Assembly: GCA_039090855.1 (NCBI GenBank)
Contig: CM077027.1
Coordinates: forward strand, 102,094,424 to 102,158,423
DNA: 64,000 nucleotides
Origin: Macrothele yani
Taxonomy: Eukaryota > Arthropoda > Arachnida > Araneae > Macrothelidae
Reading direction: 5' to 3'
Numbering within the stretch: the first letter of the stretch is position 1; every line of letters starts with the position of its first letter. Of this stretch, positions 22,084 to 33,376 are shown one piece after another. Under the pieces are notes generated by a model. That model was not told the DNA's origin and did no database searches. It saw only the letters and a program-made list of their open reading frames with translations. The translations under genes and the position numbers were made by a program.

Positions 22084-23284
22084 CATTGAGTGGCCACTTT
22101 ATTATGACCACCCGACAGTTTTAAGCAAATGAGCTATGACTGCACGCTGTTGCCGCCAGAGGGTGAGGCTAGTATAAAAAGGGAAAGCTTAGTGCTTGTG
22201 ACAGTAACAGAAGTGGTTTTTGGGTGACGAGATGGGTAAAAAATGCGATTTGACAGACTTTCAACGTGGGATGATTGTAGGAGCTCGGAGCCATGGAACG
22301 AGTATCACCGAAACTGCCGCATTCGTGAAATGTTCCAGAGCAGCTGTTGTTAAAGTGTTTAAAGTCTGGACTGTCAGCCAAAAAACTGGGTCTCTACGTG
22401 GAACGTGTGGTCGTCATTGACTAGTGACTGCTCGGGCGGAACGGAGAGGGTCCAGACTGGTAACAGATGACAGAAGGGCAACAGTGCAGTAAATTACAGA
22501 CCATCTTAATCAAGGATATCTCTGCACGCACTGTTCGCCGTACACTGCATTGGATGGGATATGGCAGCCGAAGGCCTGTTCGAACACCTTTGCTGTCTGC
22601 AAACAAGAAAAAAGATCTCCAGTTCGCACAGGAGCACAAGGATTGAACAGTCGATAATTGGAAACAAATTATGTGGTCCGATGAATCACGTTTTCAGTTG
22701 CACCATGCCGATGGCAGAGTGGGAATTTGGCTGAAACAGCACGAAAGCATGGATCCCAAATGCATTGCTACAACCCTTCAAGCTGGTGGAGGCAACGTTA
22801 TGCTTTGGAGAATGTTTTCCTGGCATGCTTTGGGCCCTTTTATTCGTGTTGATCAACGTCTGACTGGCACATCATATCTAAACATCGTTGCGGACCAAGT
22901 GCATCCTGTCATGTGGATGGTTTATCCCAATGGCTACTTTCAACAAGATAATGCATCCTGCCATAGTGCTCGTATTGAACAGGATTGGTTTCAGGAACAT
23001 GCCGGTGAGTTTACATTGCTTAAGTGCTTACCACAATCTCCAGATCTCAACCCCATTGAGAATTTATGGGATGAAGTTGAACGAGCCATCAGACAGCTGG
23101 ATCCACAACCCTGCAATCTCACACTCCTGGAAAGTGCTATTCATCAAGCATGGTCTCAGATTCCACAAACCACCTATCAACATCTCGTGGAGTCCATGCC
23201 ACGAAGAATCGACGCAGTATTAAAGGCGAAAGGTGGCCCAGCAAAGAACTGAGGGGGTGGTCATAAAAAAGTGGCCACTCAGTG
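22084..23284 (+). mobile_element. Tc1-type element with DD36E spacing
   Basis: A 1201-bp element between TA dinucleotides (22082-22083, 23285-23286). The terminal inverted repeats of about 30 bases begin CAYTGAGTGGCCACTTTWTT. One decayed transposase gene fills it. Standard Tc1/mariner architecture. Confidence 0.9.
22232..23252 (+). pseudogene. Tc1-type transposase, broken
   Basis: Starts MGKKCDLTDFQRGMIVGARS with a helix-turn-helix recognition domain, then hits a TGA at about 22418. A middle part is frameshifted, and from 22671 the frame is open again to the natural end. The catalytic core shows WSDESRF (first D), QQDNASCH (second D) and PDLNPIENLWDE (E). I count 36 residues between the second D and E instead of the classical 34, which fits the DD36E group described as Incomer. 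The stop and frameshift make it non-functional. The C-terminal 193 residues are well preserved, suggesting moderate age. Confidence 0.85.
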
Positions 23285-23286
23285 TA

Positions 23287-23631
23287 TACAAATCTCCATT
23301 GTCCACCTTATTTTGAAAACTCATATGGTTCCTACCTCATGAAAGGGCGCATTGTTGTATATAGGGGTGCAGAATACGTCCAAACGCACGAACAAAGTTC
23401 GGGGGAAATTAAGGCAGCTCTAGGGAAATTTTTGCCCAGGGGTAAAATAACAATACTAATAATAAAACGAAAAATTGACTTATTAACAACGAATATAACG
23501 TGAAAAATGGGAGTAATTTACTTCACGGTAATCATTTTGAAAAATGTGTTGTTATGAATACAAGAGGTAATGGGGCTGTGACGTACTGCGAACTGCCGCT
23601 CACAAACGATTCACAGAGCCTAAACGACTTT
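23287..23631. other. Spacer without a recognised gene
   Basis: Between the Tc1-type element and the next SINE. Nothing recognised; it ends with the left target duplication of the SINE (TAAACGACTTT, 23621-23631). Confidence 0.5.
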
Positions 23632-23853
23632 TTTTTATTTTTTTTATTGGAGGTTTAACGACCACCGTGAGCAACTCAATGGCCTATAAGCAGTTGCCGG
23701 TCCCTAATTTAGGGTCACTGGTTCCAGGGAAGGGAGAGAGCCAGTGCCGTAAGACAAACACAACATCCATGCCTCACCGGGATTCGAACCCGGACCCCTT
23801 TTGGACGAATGATCAGAGGCCATCGCTTAGACCACTGTGCCACCGGGCGGCCT
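23632..23853 (-). mobile_element. tRNA-derived SINE
   Basis: Minus-strand copy: GGCCGCCCGGTGGCACAGTG (A box), GGTTCGAATCC (B box), family body, GTTAAACCTCCAATAAAA tail. An 11-base target duplication TAAACGACTTT lies at 23621-23631 and 23854-23864. Confidence 0.93.
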
Positions 23854-23950
23854 TAAACGACTTTACTAATGTCAAGGCGGAGACAGCATGGTGTGAGTAA
23901 CAAGTACGACGTAACCACTAGTCACGCTAATAAACGTTTCCGAAATTAAT

Positions 23951-24171
23951 GGGCCATCTCAGTGGCACAGTAGTCTAAGCGATGGGTTCTGATCATTCAT
24001 CTGAGATGGGTCTGGGTTCGAATCCTGGTGAGGCATGGATGTTGTGTTTGTCTCATAGCGCTGGTTCTCGCCATTCCCTGGAACCAGTGGCCCTAAATTA
24101 GGGAAGCGTGACTGCTTATAGCCCACTGAGTTGCTCTAGGTGATCATTAAACCTCCAGTAGAGAAAAAAAA
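23951..24171 (+). mobile_element. tRNA-derived SINE, diverged
   Basis: Plus-strand copy with CAGTGGCACAGTAGTCTAAG, GGTTCGAATCC and a tail CATTAAACCTCCAGTAGAG then A-run. It is more diverged than most copies here (for example GATCATTAAACC). Target duplication not clear (ATTAATGG against AATAATGG). Confidence 0.88.
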
Positions 24172-26735
24172 ATAATGGCAGAAAGTGTGTCATTGGCGCC
24201 AATTTGAAAAATTTTTGGGGGTTCTGGACATTTTAAAGTGAATGACCCATGCATTTTTCAAAGGATTTAAATCGAATTTAAATTTCATTCAGTAAAATTA
24301 TCTGGAACAATTAAAGGCCTGGAATGCTAGAATGAAATAAATTATAGTTAATTACAGAATTTTCTAGCTGTTAATTTTTCAACCTCTCTGCCTCGGGTTA
24401 CTTCTTGATTCGCCTATTCTTCATACGTCGAAAGTTAATGGATTCCGCCATTTCAGGCGAGAAAATAATTATTGATTCACCTATTCCTGTCTCGCCTAAA
24501 ACTTTCACCTGCTAGAGGGGAGAGATTCACCTGGAGCACTAAATCTTTCGTGCGTTAAAAAAAAAAAAAAAAAAAAAAAAAAGGACAATTTTTCTAGTGA
24601 AAAAAAAAAAAAGCAAGTTATTCATTGGAATAAATAAAAATAGCACAACGCAGAAAAGCACGTAAAATGAAAATTTCCTGGATGCACATGGCCAAACCAG
24701 ATTTTTCATGCCATGGAGAAAAATGTAAGCAACCTGCAGGAATAATGCCACGGAATTCTGCCATCAGAAAGCTAAGTTTTTTTTTACTTCAATTTTTCAT
24801 TGTTTCTATGCATGTATGCAAGTATTTGCAATTTTTCTGATAGCTATTATATATACTCATCTGAGAAAGAAAAGTTTTATTTCAATACATCTGTCATGGG
24901 CACATTGTGTTAAGGATCAAATCTGGTAAAGGAAAAGTTGTAGAATTTAATTAGCACAGTATCAGTGGTAATGAGTATACCAACTTATTTGCTAGTCATT
25001 AACATAAAAAAAATGTACCACACACATATATAGGAGAGACAGAGTTTTTAAAGATGAAAAATTTTCCCCATTCCTTCATGGTGTGTGTGTATACGTATGT
25101 ATATATGGCGTGTGTGTATATGTATGTATATATGGCGTGTGTGTGTATATGTGTGTATATATGGTGTGTGTGTATATGTATGTATATATGGCATGTGTGT
25201 GTATATGTATGTATATATGGTGTGTGTGTATAAGTATGTATATGTGGCGTGTGTGTGTGTGTATTTTTCAAGATGTCATTTTTTAAGTAGATATTCGATA
25301 TAGCTTCTATATCTTCACTTCCAGAAAAAATTTCAACCTTCTTAAATGATGTGTGTGGCTGTGTACAAACAATTTTAAAAATAAGAACCTAGAAAAAGAA
25401 GAATATCAAAACCCAATCACCGAGCTATATTCTCCCCTTGATGAGGGCTAAAACTAAAAAACTGCAAACTCTAAAAGTAAGATTATAAAAGGAGACATGT
25501 AATGTAGAACATGTTGAGAATAATCACTTAGTCCTTCTTCAGGGTCAAACAGAAATGATCCCTCTCTCATTTCTACAAAGACCTGAAAGTGGGTTTCTGC
25601 TATATTACATCTGCTTAAGTGCACCAAATATAAATTTTGTAAGTTAATAAAATATTTGAACATTAAATTCTACTAAACCTGTAAACTACTAAAACAACCA
25701 GCTAGCACATATGCTGGTAGAAAAGGGAAAAGGTTTAAAGTGAAAACCACATTCTTAAACTTTGAGCAAAATAAGCTTAATAAACATTACAGGAAAAAAA
25801 TAATTTTGAAAAAAAAGGCATATAATAACACTTAACTCTCTCTTTGTATCTTGGTTTTCTTGTGCTTAAATTTGTTTTTAGCCTGCTTATGTGTTATATA
25901 CATACACACCATGAAGGAATGTTGAAAAATCTTTCAAGAGTGAATTTATGAAGAGAGACAGAATCGTTTTCGTGTTGTTCCTAGTACGGAAGTGATTGAT
26001 ATAGCTGCGATACGTATTGTCGCCTTTGTTGGCATTTTTTGATGAAGTAAGTTTCAGAACTAATTTAAGTATCAGTGTCTAACCTTAATACTTGTAGCTG
26101 TTTTATTTGTAGTGGCTTGACTACCAATTTCGTTATTCAGTAAGTATTAAAATGTGAGTTCACATATATGCAAATAAATTTGGAAATGTTGCGCTTCAAG
26201 GAAGATAAATGCTTTGAATTTATGAGATTTATTTATGTGTGAGCAGTTTTTCGCAGTTTTATTTCGTTATTATCATAATAAGTGTGATTATCACGATCGT
26301 TTCGTATGCCGTAACCGCACGCCACAAGACACTCAAAGCTGCCATGTTGGCTGCCATGCGTCCACGCCGACGTCATTTCAGCAGCCAATGAGAGGCTGAC
26401 ATCGTAGCGAGCCCAACCTTATACCATGAGATATATCTAAAGACCTTGCAAAATGGTTACCTTCAGTTGTTTTACCCGTACGGTCGGAATGCGACAGGAG
26501 TTAAATAGAGAGTGTACTTTATTGGGTGGGAAACTTTTGAGTTTTTATATCAACATGGCTTCATGGACTTGTGACTAATCTTCCGAAATACCTTTACTCT
26601 ATATAGTTCTCACTGAGCCCAAAAGATGTCGGCGCTCATTCATCCTTTTGCTATGATTAGTACTGATGTGTTTTGTAAGAGGCGTAAGGGGGGGGGGTTA
26701 AATTGTGGAATTGAAGGCATTTTTGATGAAGTTTA
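24172..26735. other. AT-rich region, no supported gene
   Basis: A 26-base A-run sits at 24557-24582. A TG/TATA-rich tandem block at 25081-25262 (unit about 45-60 bases with TGTATATATGGCGTG) explains the open frames there. ATTCCTTCATGGTGTGT at 25069-25086 is repeated inverted near 25899-25920, so 25030-25970 may be a small foldback. A GC-richer stretch at 26280-26420 with CAGCCAATGAGAGG could be promoter-like but no gene follows that I can support. Confidence 0.45.
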
Positions 26736-26961
26736 TTTATTTATTTTTTTTTTGATTGAAGGTTTAACGACCACCGTGAGCAACTCAATGGGCTATAAGC
26801 AGTCGCCCGTCCCTAATTTAGGGTCACTGGTTCCAGGGAAGGGAGAGAGCCAGTGCCGTAAGACAAACACAACATCCATGCCTCACTGGGATTCGAACCC
26901 GGGCCCCGTTCGGACGAATGATCAGAGGCCATCGCTTAGACCACTGCGCCACCGGGGCGGC
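26736..26961 (-). mobile_element. tRNA-derived SINE with 11-bp target duplication
   Basis: Minus-strand copy, close to family consensus (GCCGCCCCGGTGGCGCAGTG, GGTTCGAATCC, GGTGGTCGTTAAACCTTC). Target duplication GATGAAGTTTA at 26725-26735 and 26962-26972. Confidence 0.95.
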
Positions 26962-26972
26962 GATGAAGTTTA

Positions 26973-27740
26973 AAGGGACAAAAATATGAGGAACTTCCTA
27001 GAAATTAGAAATATATATATATTACAGACACAATATATGGTAAACAACATTCTGGAGTATTTATTCACATGGAACTGTCTTATTTCAACAGAACACTGTT
27101 TTGAGGTCTTACTTCGTGTCATTAGGCAGTTCTTTGCTAATACAAAATCACTATTTGATTTTTTTTTATCTAGACCTCTTCACATTCATGAAAAAAACAC
27201 TTGATCGTCAGAATAAATATTTCGATGTGGAGACATAAATTTCATTGTTAAAAGTCCTTTTAAGGGTAATAGAAAGGACTTTTAAAAGGGTACTTTTTTA
27301 GTATCCTTATATACGTACTTTCACAACACCACAAATCGTAACGGGTACTACGTGCTGCCATCTATTGGTCGATATGGAGTATGGTATAGCTATTTACTGA
27401 AGTCGTCCTCAATTTTAATATTAAGATAGATTTCGACTTGTATACATCTGAGAAACTGCAGATATTCCTTACGATATTGTGCGCAAAATTACTTTACCTT
27501 AACAGTCAATATGATCATTTGTCACATATGTTAAGTAACCTCACAGTGAATTTCTTAGGAAGCAGAACTTCCCAAGATATAATTCAACATGTCTCCGTCC
27601 AAGATTCGCCTCATAGGCCCCTCCTACTCACAATCTCCAAAGTAGCTCTGAACCAATCGCGTGACGAAAATGGCCTTAATCGCAATTCCGTACATTCACT
27701 TGTGAAATACGCGCCCGGGGTCCAGGGCCACTCAATCAAA
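26973..27740. other. Spacer without recognised gene
   Basis: Contains a short palindrome-like pair (AAAAGTCCTTTTAAGGGTAA ... AAAGGACTTTTAAAAGGG, 27250-27293) and one 123-residue open frame that has no family resemblance and runs into minisatellite B; not called. Confidence 0.45.
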
Positions 27741-28286
27741 AATATCGTAAAATCTACAGATTTCAATTTAAAACCACCAGATTTGGTATACTATCTCATG
27801 GTGCTTTAACTTAGACCGTAGACGGTTTTTGGAAGTGGTCGGAGCCCGGGGTCGAGGGGCCCCATAGAATATTTTCGCCAAATCTACAGTTTTCAATTTA
27901 GAACCACCAAATTTGGTATACTGCCTCGTGGTGCTCTAACTAAGACCGTAGACGGTTTTTGGAAAGGTAGGGGGCCCGGGGTCAAGTGGTCCCCATACGC
28001 AATATCCTTCAAATCTACAGTTTTCAATTTAAAACCACCAAATTTGGTATACTACCTCATGGTGCTCTGACTTAGACCGTAGACGGTTTTTGGAAGTGGT
28101 CGGAGCCCGGGGTCGTGGGGCCCCTATAGAACATTTTCGTCAAATCTACAATTTTCAGTTTAGATCCACCAAATTTGGTGTACTATATCATGATGCTCTA
28201 ACTTAGACCGTAGAGGGTTTGGGGAACGGGTGGGGGCACGGGTTCGAGGGGCACACATAGAAAATTTTCGTAATTTAGAACCACCA

Positions 28287-28355
28287 AAATCGGGGCGCTC
28301 TTTGGCCAACCATGGCCCTTGCGCCATAAAACTCAAACAACCAACCAACCAACCA
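28287..28355 (-). repeat. GGTT-run / GGCGC-type short repeat, second copy
   Basis: On the minus strand: (GGTT)n, then GTTTATGGCGCAAGGGCC and GGCCAAAGAGCGCC. Same module as 1741-1835. It breaks a minisatellite unit, so it was inserted after the array formed. Confidence 0.6.
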
Positions 28356-28620
28356 AAATCGGTATACTATCTCATGGTGCTCTAACTTAGACCGTAGAGG
28401 GTTTTGGGAACGCGAGGGGTCCCCACAGAATATTTTCGTCAAATCTACAGCTTTCGATTTAGAACCACCAAATTTGGTATACTACCTCATGGTGCTCTAA
28501 CTTAGACCGTAGATGGTTTTTGGAAAGATAGGGCCCGAGGCCCCCATACGCAATATTCGTCAAATCTACAGTTTTCAATTTAAAACCACCAAATTTGGTA
28601 TACTATCTCATGGTGCTCTG

Positions 28621-28834
28621 CCGCCCCGGTGGCGCAGTGGTCTAAGCGATGGCTTCTGATCATTCGTCCGAAAGGGGTCCGGGTTCGAATCCCGGTGAGG
28701 CATGAATGTTGTGTTTGTCTTACGGCACTGGCTCTCTCCCTTCCCTGGAACCAGTGACCCTAAATTAGGGACGGGCGACTGCTTATAGCCCATTGAGTTG
28801 CTCACGGTGGTCGTTAAACCTTCAATAAAAAAAA
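28621..28834 (+). mobile_element. tRNA-derived SINE in minisatellite B
   Basis: Near-consensus copy starting CCGCCCCGGTGGCGCAGTGG with tail TTCAATAAAAAAA. An 11-base target duplication ATGGTGCTCTG at 28610-28620 and 28835-28845 is itself minisatellite B sequence. Absent from the left arm. Confidence 0.95.
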
Positions 28835-29050
28835 ATGGTGCTCTGACTTAGACCGTAGACGGTTTTTGGAAGTGGTTGGAGCCCGGGGTCGAGGGGGCCC
28901 CATAGAATATTTTAGCCAAATCTACAGTTTTCAATTTAGAACCACCAAATTTGGGATACTATCTAACGATACTCTAACTTAGACCGTAGATGGTTTTTGG
29001 AACGGGTCGGGGCCAGCGATCAACGGGCGCCCATACCAAATTTTCGTAAA

Positions 29051-29613
29051 AAGTTCCATTTTTACTCTTAAGGTCTGCAACACAATTCAGCACTCCAATA
29101 CCCGACCTACGGTCTAAGTGTCAGACGTTAGATAACAATCAAGTGCAAAGATATTCGGTTAATGGTGTATTAAAATCACAAATTAATAAACGTTAGCTTT
29201 CACCACCAACGGGCGGCTTATCAGGCAGAAATACAATGTAATGCAAATAGAGAGTTCCAGATATTCAAAATTTAAAACGGTAAGAAAAAGATGATCAATG
29301 CCAACGTCAGCAGTTCTATAGATGTCTCCTCGGAGATAAGTATTTCCATTCCTCTTCCTTTCTTTTTTTGTTTCATAAAATTAAATTAACTAAATAAAAA
29401 AATTAAAGATAAGTTTGCTGGAAAATTACAGGAATATCTTTTTCATTCATTAACTTTCACCCGCTAAACTTGGTGATTGCACAGATATTTACCCGGGAAA
29501 TACCACAATGCTAGTACAAATTACATTAATGCTTTCTTTGCATCCAGTTCCATTAGTATGTCCATAAGAGCGTTTGGGGCAGTATGAAAACTACATGGTT
29601 GATTTCAACGTGA
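29051..29613. other. Shared arm sequence, no gene
   Basis: Matches the reverse complement of about 1150-1740. No open frame is conserved between the two arms. Confidence 0.6.
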
Positions 29614-29815
29614 GCCGCTCCGGTGGCGCAGTGGCCTATGCGATGGCTTCTGATCACTAGTCCGAGAAGGGTCCGGGTTCGAATCCCGGTGAGTCATGGA
29701 CGTTGTGTTTTACTTCTGGCGCTGGCTTTCCCTGGAACTAGTGACCCAAAATTAGGAACTGCTTACAGCCAACTGAATTGATCACTGTGGTCGTCAAACC
29801 TCCCAACTAAAAAAA
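29614..29815 (+). mobile_element. tRNA-derived SINE, old copy in right arm
   Basis: GCCGCTCCGGTGGCGCAGTG head, GGTTCGAATCCCGGTGAGTC B-box region, tail GTGGTCGTCAAACCTCC. Same position as the SINE at 951-1149 of the left arm, so it predates the duplication. No clear target duplication. Confidence 0.88.
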
Positions 29816-30049
29816 GAAAGATTGCGACATGTCCGTTGCTATCTGTTATGGAGCCGTGTGAAAAATACGTTTTTGACATCAACGTGTCCTCTTCCATGTG
29901 GGCTGGCCACAAAATTTTCAGGGACCGTACAAAATCTCACTTTTGTTTCACCGTGTCCGCGCTTCGGTATATGGTTGAAGTATACGTATATATAGTTCGG
30001 CCATTTCAGCACGTAGGATGGTTTATATAGAAAATAAAGATAATGTTAC

Positions 30050-30638
30050 ACTTTTACTCTGCTACAACACATTAATCCCAAAGGCGATTTCTTGAAATTT
30101 TTAATCCGTCGTGCTCATATTCACAACGTTAACATAACACGTCAATTTAGCCGCCCCGGTGGCGCAGTGGTCTAAGCGATGGCCTCTGATCATTCGTCCG
30201 AAAGGGGTCCGGGTTCGAATCCCGGTGAGGCATGGATGTTGCGTTTGTCTTATGGCACTGGCTCTCTCCCTTCCCTGGAACCAGTGACCCTAAATTAGGG
30301 ACGGGCGACTGCTTATAGCTCACGGTGGTCGTTAAACCTTCAATCAAAAAAAAATTCAAGTTATTAATGTTGCACTTTTACTCTGTCACAAAACATTAAT
30401 TACAAGACCTTAGGCCTGGCCTTTGTTTAGGAATTTTTAGTCCGACATATTCATAAGGTTTCGATAACATGCCAAGGTTATGGTACTGCGTTTTTACACA
30501 AGCACAAAAATTACTAAACAGGCCTTAAGCCTTTTTATCAGTTTTCAGTCAAACCCAACCGTGCTCATATGCATAAAATGTTCACAGAAAGTCAAGTTTA
30601 TTGTGTTGCGCTTTTACTCGAGTACAAAACTTTAAAGA
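30050..30638 (-). repeat. Minisatellite A, inverted, split by a SINE
   Basis: About four units on the minus strand with GTCCGACATATTCATAAGG-type blocks; a SINE at 30150-30354 divides one unit. Confidence 0.75.
30150..30354 (+). mobile_element. tRNA-derived SINE in minisatellite A
   Basis: Near-consensus copy with GGCGCAGTGGTCTAAGCGATGG and GGTTCGAATCC, tail CTTCAATCAAAAAAAA; a short internal deletion removes part of the ...AGCCCATTGAGTTGC... block. The left arm has the empty site (ATAACTTGACATGTTA near 600), so it arrived after the inverted duplication. Confidence 0.9.
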
Positions 30639-31914
30639 GCCCTTACTAGTGGCGGACCACCGCACAGGGGCAGGAAGCGCGCACTTGTGCCTCGGAATCG
30701 CATGGGCCTCAAAATGCCAAAAAGAAAACTTAAATTTTATTTTTTTATTTTCGTTGTTTTGTTAATTGGTAAAAATATAAAAAAATAACGATAATATAGG
30801 CACATTATCACGTGTTCTGTGACGCTATTTTCATAGAGGGTACCAGTTTCATGCTACGAAAGGAACCGCGTTCAGCGTCTTGTTATTCCTGGCCGTGGCT
30901 GTCGTTTCTAGGCAGTGGCGTCGAAACTCTTTTTTTCACAGCGCGGGCAAGATGTCGGAGAACAAAACATTTCACACTGGCATAAAATTTATTGTACTAC
31001 TGTAAAAGAAGATGTGCTGACTTCATTACGAAAATTTGCTGAAAACATTTTTTTTTCGATTAAACATTGATCTATAAAAGAAAAACATTTTTCATATCCA
31101 TATAGTTTCTCAATGTAAACTAACTGTACACATGAACGGCATTAAACTATAGATATTGATACTTCCGGATTGGTATGAATTCCGCAGGAATTGGGGTCGT
31201 AGACGCTATAACTAAATATTGAAGGAACTTATAGGTCATTCCTCATCCTACTTCCATTTCCCTACTTATTTTTACTCATTTTTTTTAGAGAAAGACTAAT
31301 TATGCACTCCTAATGAGACAAAACATTGCTGGTCTTCAAACGGGAACCAGCCCTTTGGACTGTTTAATGCAACTAGCATTTCTTGGCGTCTCGGAAGTTT
31401 TAAGAAAAAACATTCAGATTTCTAGATAGTTCATGGTAAAAAATGAAGAGCAATACTCAATTTTTATCAAAATGAACTTCAACCCCCCCCCCCCCCAAAA
31501 AAAAAACGAATGTTTGAGATCTCCAATCACGAACATATGTAATTTTGAAAAGGAAGAAAACTGAGGTGGCAAATGTGTTGTCCCCCCCACTCATCTGCGT
31601 GCGGGGGCAGGTTCCGACGCCGCTGTTTCTAGGTCCCGTGTTTTGTAAGTGAAATATCCGTTAGTAGAATCCAAGGTACAATCTAAGAACATTCAAAACA
31701 TCGGGGAGGTCAAAACTCGAATGTTCACTATTCCCATGAGCAATGTTACAAGGTCACGCAGGATGTCCCCTGTATCTAAACAATTGCGTCCCCCCCGTTA
31801 GTTTTAGCTCTACGGAAAAAAAATATGGGGCTGATGAGCAACGAATACTTGAACTGTTCCCGTCTGCTCTAATCAGTCCTTCAGCAAAGCCCTAAATTTG
31901 ATCCACAGTACAGA
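30639..31914. other. Region without a recognised gene
   Basis: AT-rich with a few fragments of widespread GC-rich repeat (AGTGGCGGACCACCGC near 30650; GGCAGGTTCCGACGCCGCTG near 31607) and a C then A homopolymer at 31484-31506. No coding signal. Confidence 0.4.
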
Positions 31915-32733
31915 GCAAAGCCGGCTGGACCACAAGGGCAACTGGAGCTTTCGCCCCGGGCCCCATGCCTTCAAGGGGCCCCGCAGTTTAGGAAAAAAAT
32001 AATTTTTGGTAGAATTTTTAACAATTATTTTGTGTGTGTGTGTGTGTGTGTGTAAGTTTTGGGGTGCGAAGCCCTTAAAAAGTTCTTTTTTAAAAGGTTT
32101 TCTTTTTGTTTACAATCCCTCCATTTTCGAATAGGTTATCGTCCTCTGCCGTACAAATACTGAAATTTGGGGATTTTAAGTGATTATTGAAACTACGTTT
32201 CTATTTTCCGCATTGATAAATATCAAATTAAATTTCATCATTTTGTGGCCCTTACTTCTATGTATTTAACAATTTGCGTGCAAACCAGATACTTAAATTT
32301 AAAAAAATAAAAAGAACAATATCAAAATTGATTTCGGGTTACATATAAAGGCCGTGACTTTAAAAACATTACTGGAAATTTAAAAAAAAATCATATATGA
32401 GCGCGTATAAAAGTTTAAGAAGTCGCAAATTTGTCACTAGCTCTACTTTGCAATAAAAATCAATCACTAAAACCTTGTATCAGGGGAAAAACAACTATTT
32501 GTACGAATTTATTTTAGAGGAATACTTATTATTTCCTACACTAAAATATTCGCAATTCAAAAAATTTCGCTATGCAGGTATTTTTTTATCATTTTGTAAG
32601 GAAGTTTTTATCAGAGTCATACTACAATCTCAACCCCATCTCCCAGGAAAGAAAATCGTAGTTTTCAACACTTTTTACTCTCTCTCTTTCTCTCTCCTCC
32701 CTCTTCTCTCTCTCTTTCCCTCCCTCCCTCTCT

Positions 32734-32764
<31 letters not shown>

Positions 32765-33376
32765 ATCACTCTCTCTCTCTATCACTCTCTCTCTCTATCA
32801 ATCTCTCTCTCTATCACTCTCTCTCTCCCTCTTCTTCCTCTCTTTCCCTCCCTCCCTCTTCTCTCTCTCTCTCTCTATCTCTCTCTCCCTACCTCTTCTT
32901 TCTCTCTCTCTCTATCACTTTCTCTCTCTCCCTCCCTCCCTCTTATTTCTCTCTCTATCTCTCTCTCCCTCCCTCTTCTCTCTCTCTCTCTATCTCTGAA
33001 CTTTCAATCATATTAGGGTCTTTTTCTTAAGCTTAAAACAAATATTTCTTTGACATAATCATTTCGTCTTTATGATAGTTTTCTTTATGACATACTACAG
33101 AGGTGAAGCACATGTCAAGACGGAGAAGTTGCAACAATAAATTATTTCGGTGTAGCTTAATTGTAAAGCATTCGGCTCTGGAGTAGAGGGATGAGGATTC
33201 GTTGTACCGTCAATATTTGTGAATTTCACATCGTGTGTGTTCTTTGAGAACATTTTTCACGTAACGACTTTATTAAAATATGAGATTTATTTCCTAGTGC
33301 CAGCAATGAATTTTTGGTCCGGGCCCCGTAATAAAATTTCACCCTGGGCTCTGTAAAGGCTCCCGCCATCCGGCTT
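31915..33376. mobile_element. Possible old DNA element with related ends
   Basis: The left end AAAGCCGGCTGGACC...GGGCCCC and the right end (reverse complement AAAGCCGGATGGCGGG...GGGGCCC) are similar and inverted. Inside lie a (TG)n run (32031-32054) and a long CT-rich microsatellite (32680-32997). A weak tRNA-like stretch is at 33151-33215. No transposase frame. Could be a degraded non-autonomous element. Confidence 0.3.
32680..32997 (+). repeat. CT-rich microsatellite
   Basis: About 320 bases of (CT)n with CCCT, CTAT and TTC variants. The open frame of Leu/Ser across it is a by-product. Confidence 0.95.

Larger units (their letters stand above)
27741..29050 (-). repeat. Minisatellite B array 5, inverted
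   Basis: About eight units read on the minus strand, interrupted by a GGTT-type repeat (28287-28355) and a SINE (28621-28834). The opposite orientation to arrays 1-4 is what defines the large inverted structure. Confidence 0.88.
27741..30638 (-). repeat. Right arm of the long inverted repeat
   Basis: Reverse complement of 335-2369: minisatellite B (27741-29050), AT-rich middle (29051-29613), shared SINE (29614-29815), then minisatellite A (30050-30638). It carries two SINEs absent from the left arm (28621 and 30150). Outer similarity ends at about 30638. Confidence 0.75.

Noticed and set aside
24999..25303. Open frames rich in His/Thr or Cys/Val/Tyr
   Set aside because: They are translations of the TG/TATA tandem block and not genes.
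25083..25303. CRISPR-like array
   Set aside because: Low-complexity dinucleotide repeats without spacers, in a eukaryotic genome; none of the tandem arrays here has the repeat-spacer pattern.
30150..30235. tRNA gene suggested by GGCGCAGTGGTCTAAG and GGTTCGAATCC
   Set aside because: The stretch is the head of a SINE present in many copies with a common non-tRNA body and A tail; the cloverleaf is not complete.
32475..32999. 174-residue open frame, Leu/Ser rich
   Set aside because: More than half is the CT microsatellite; no domain.
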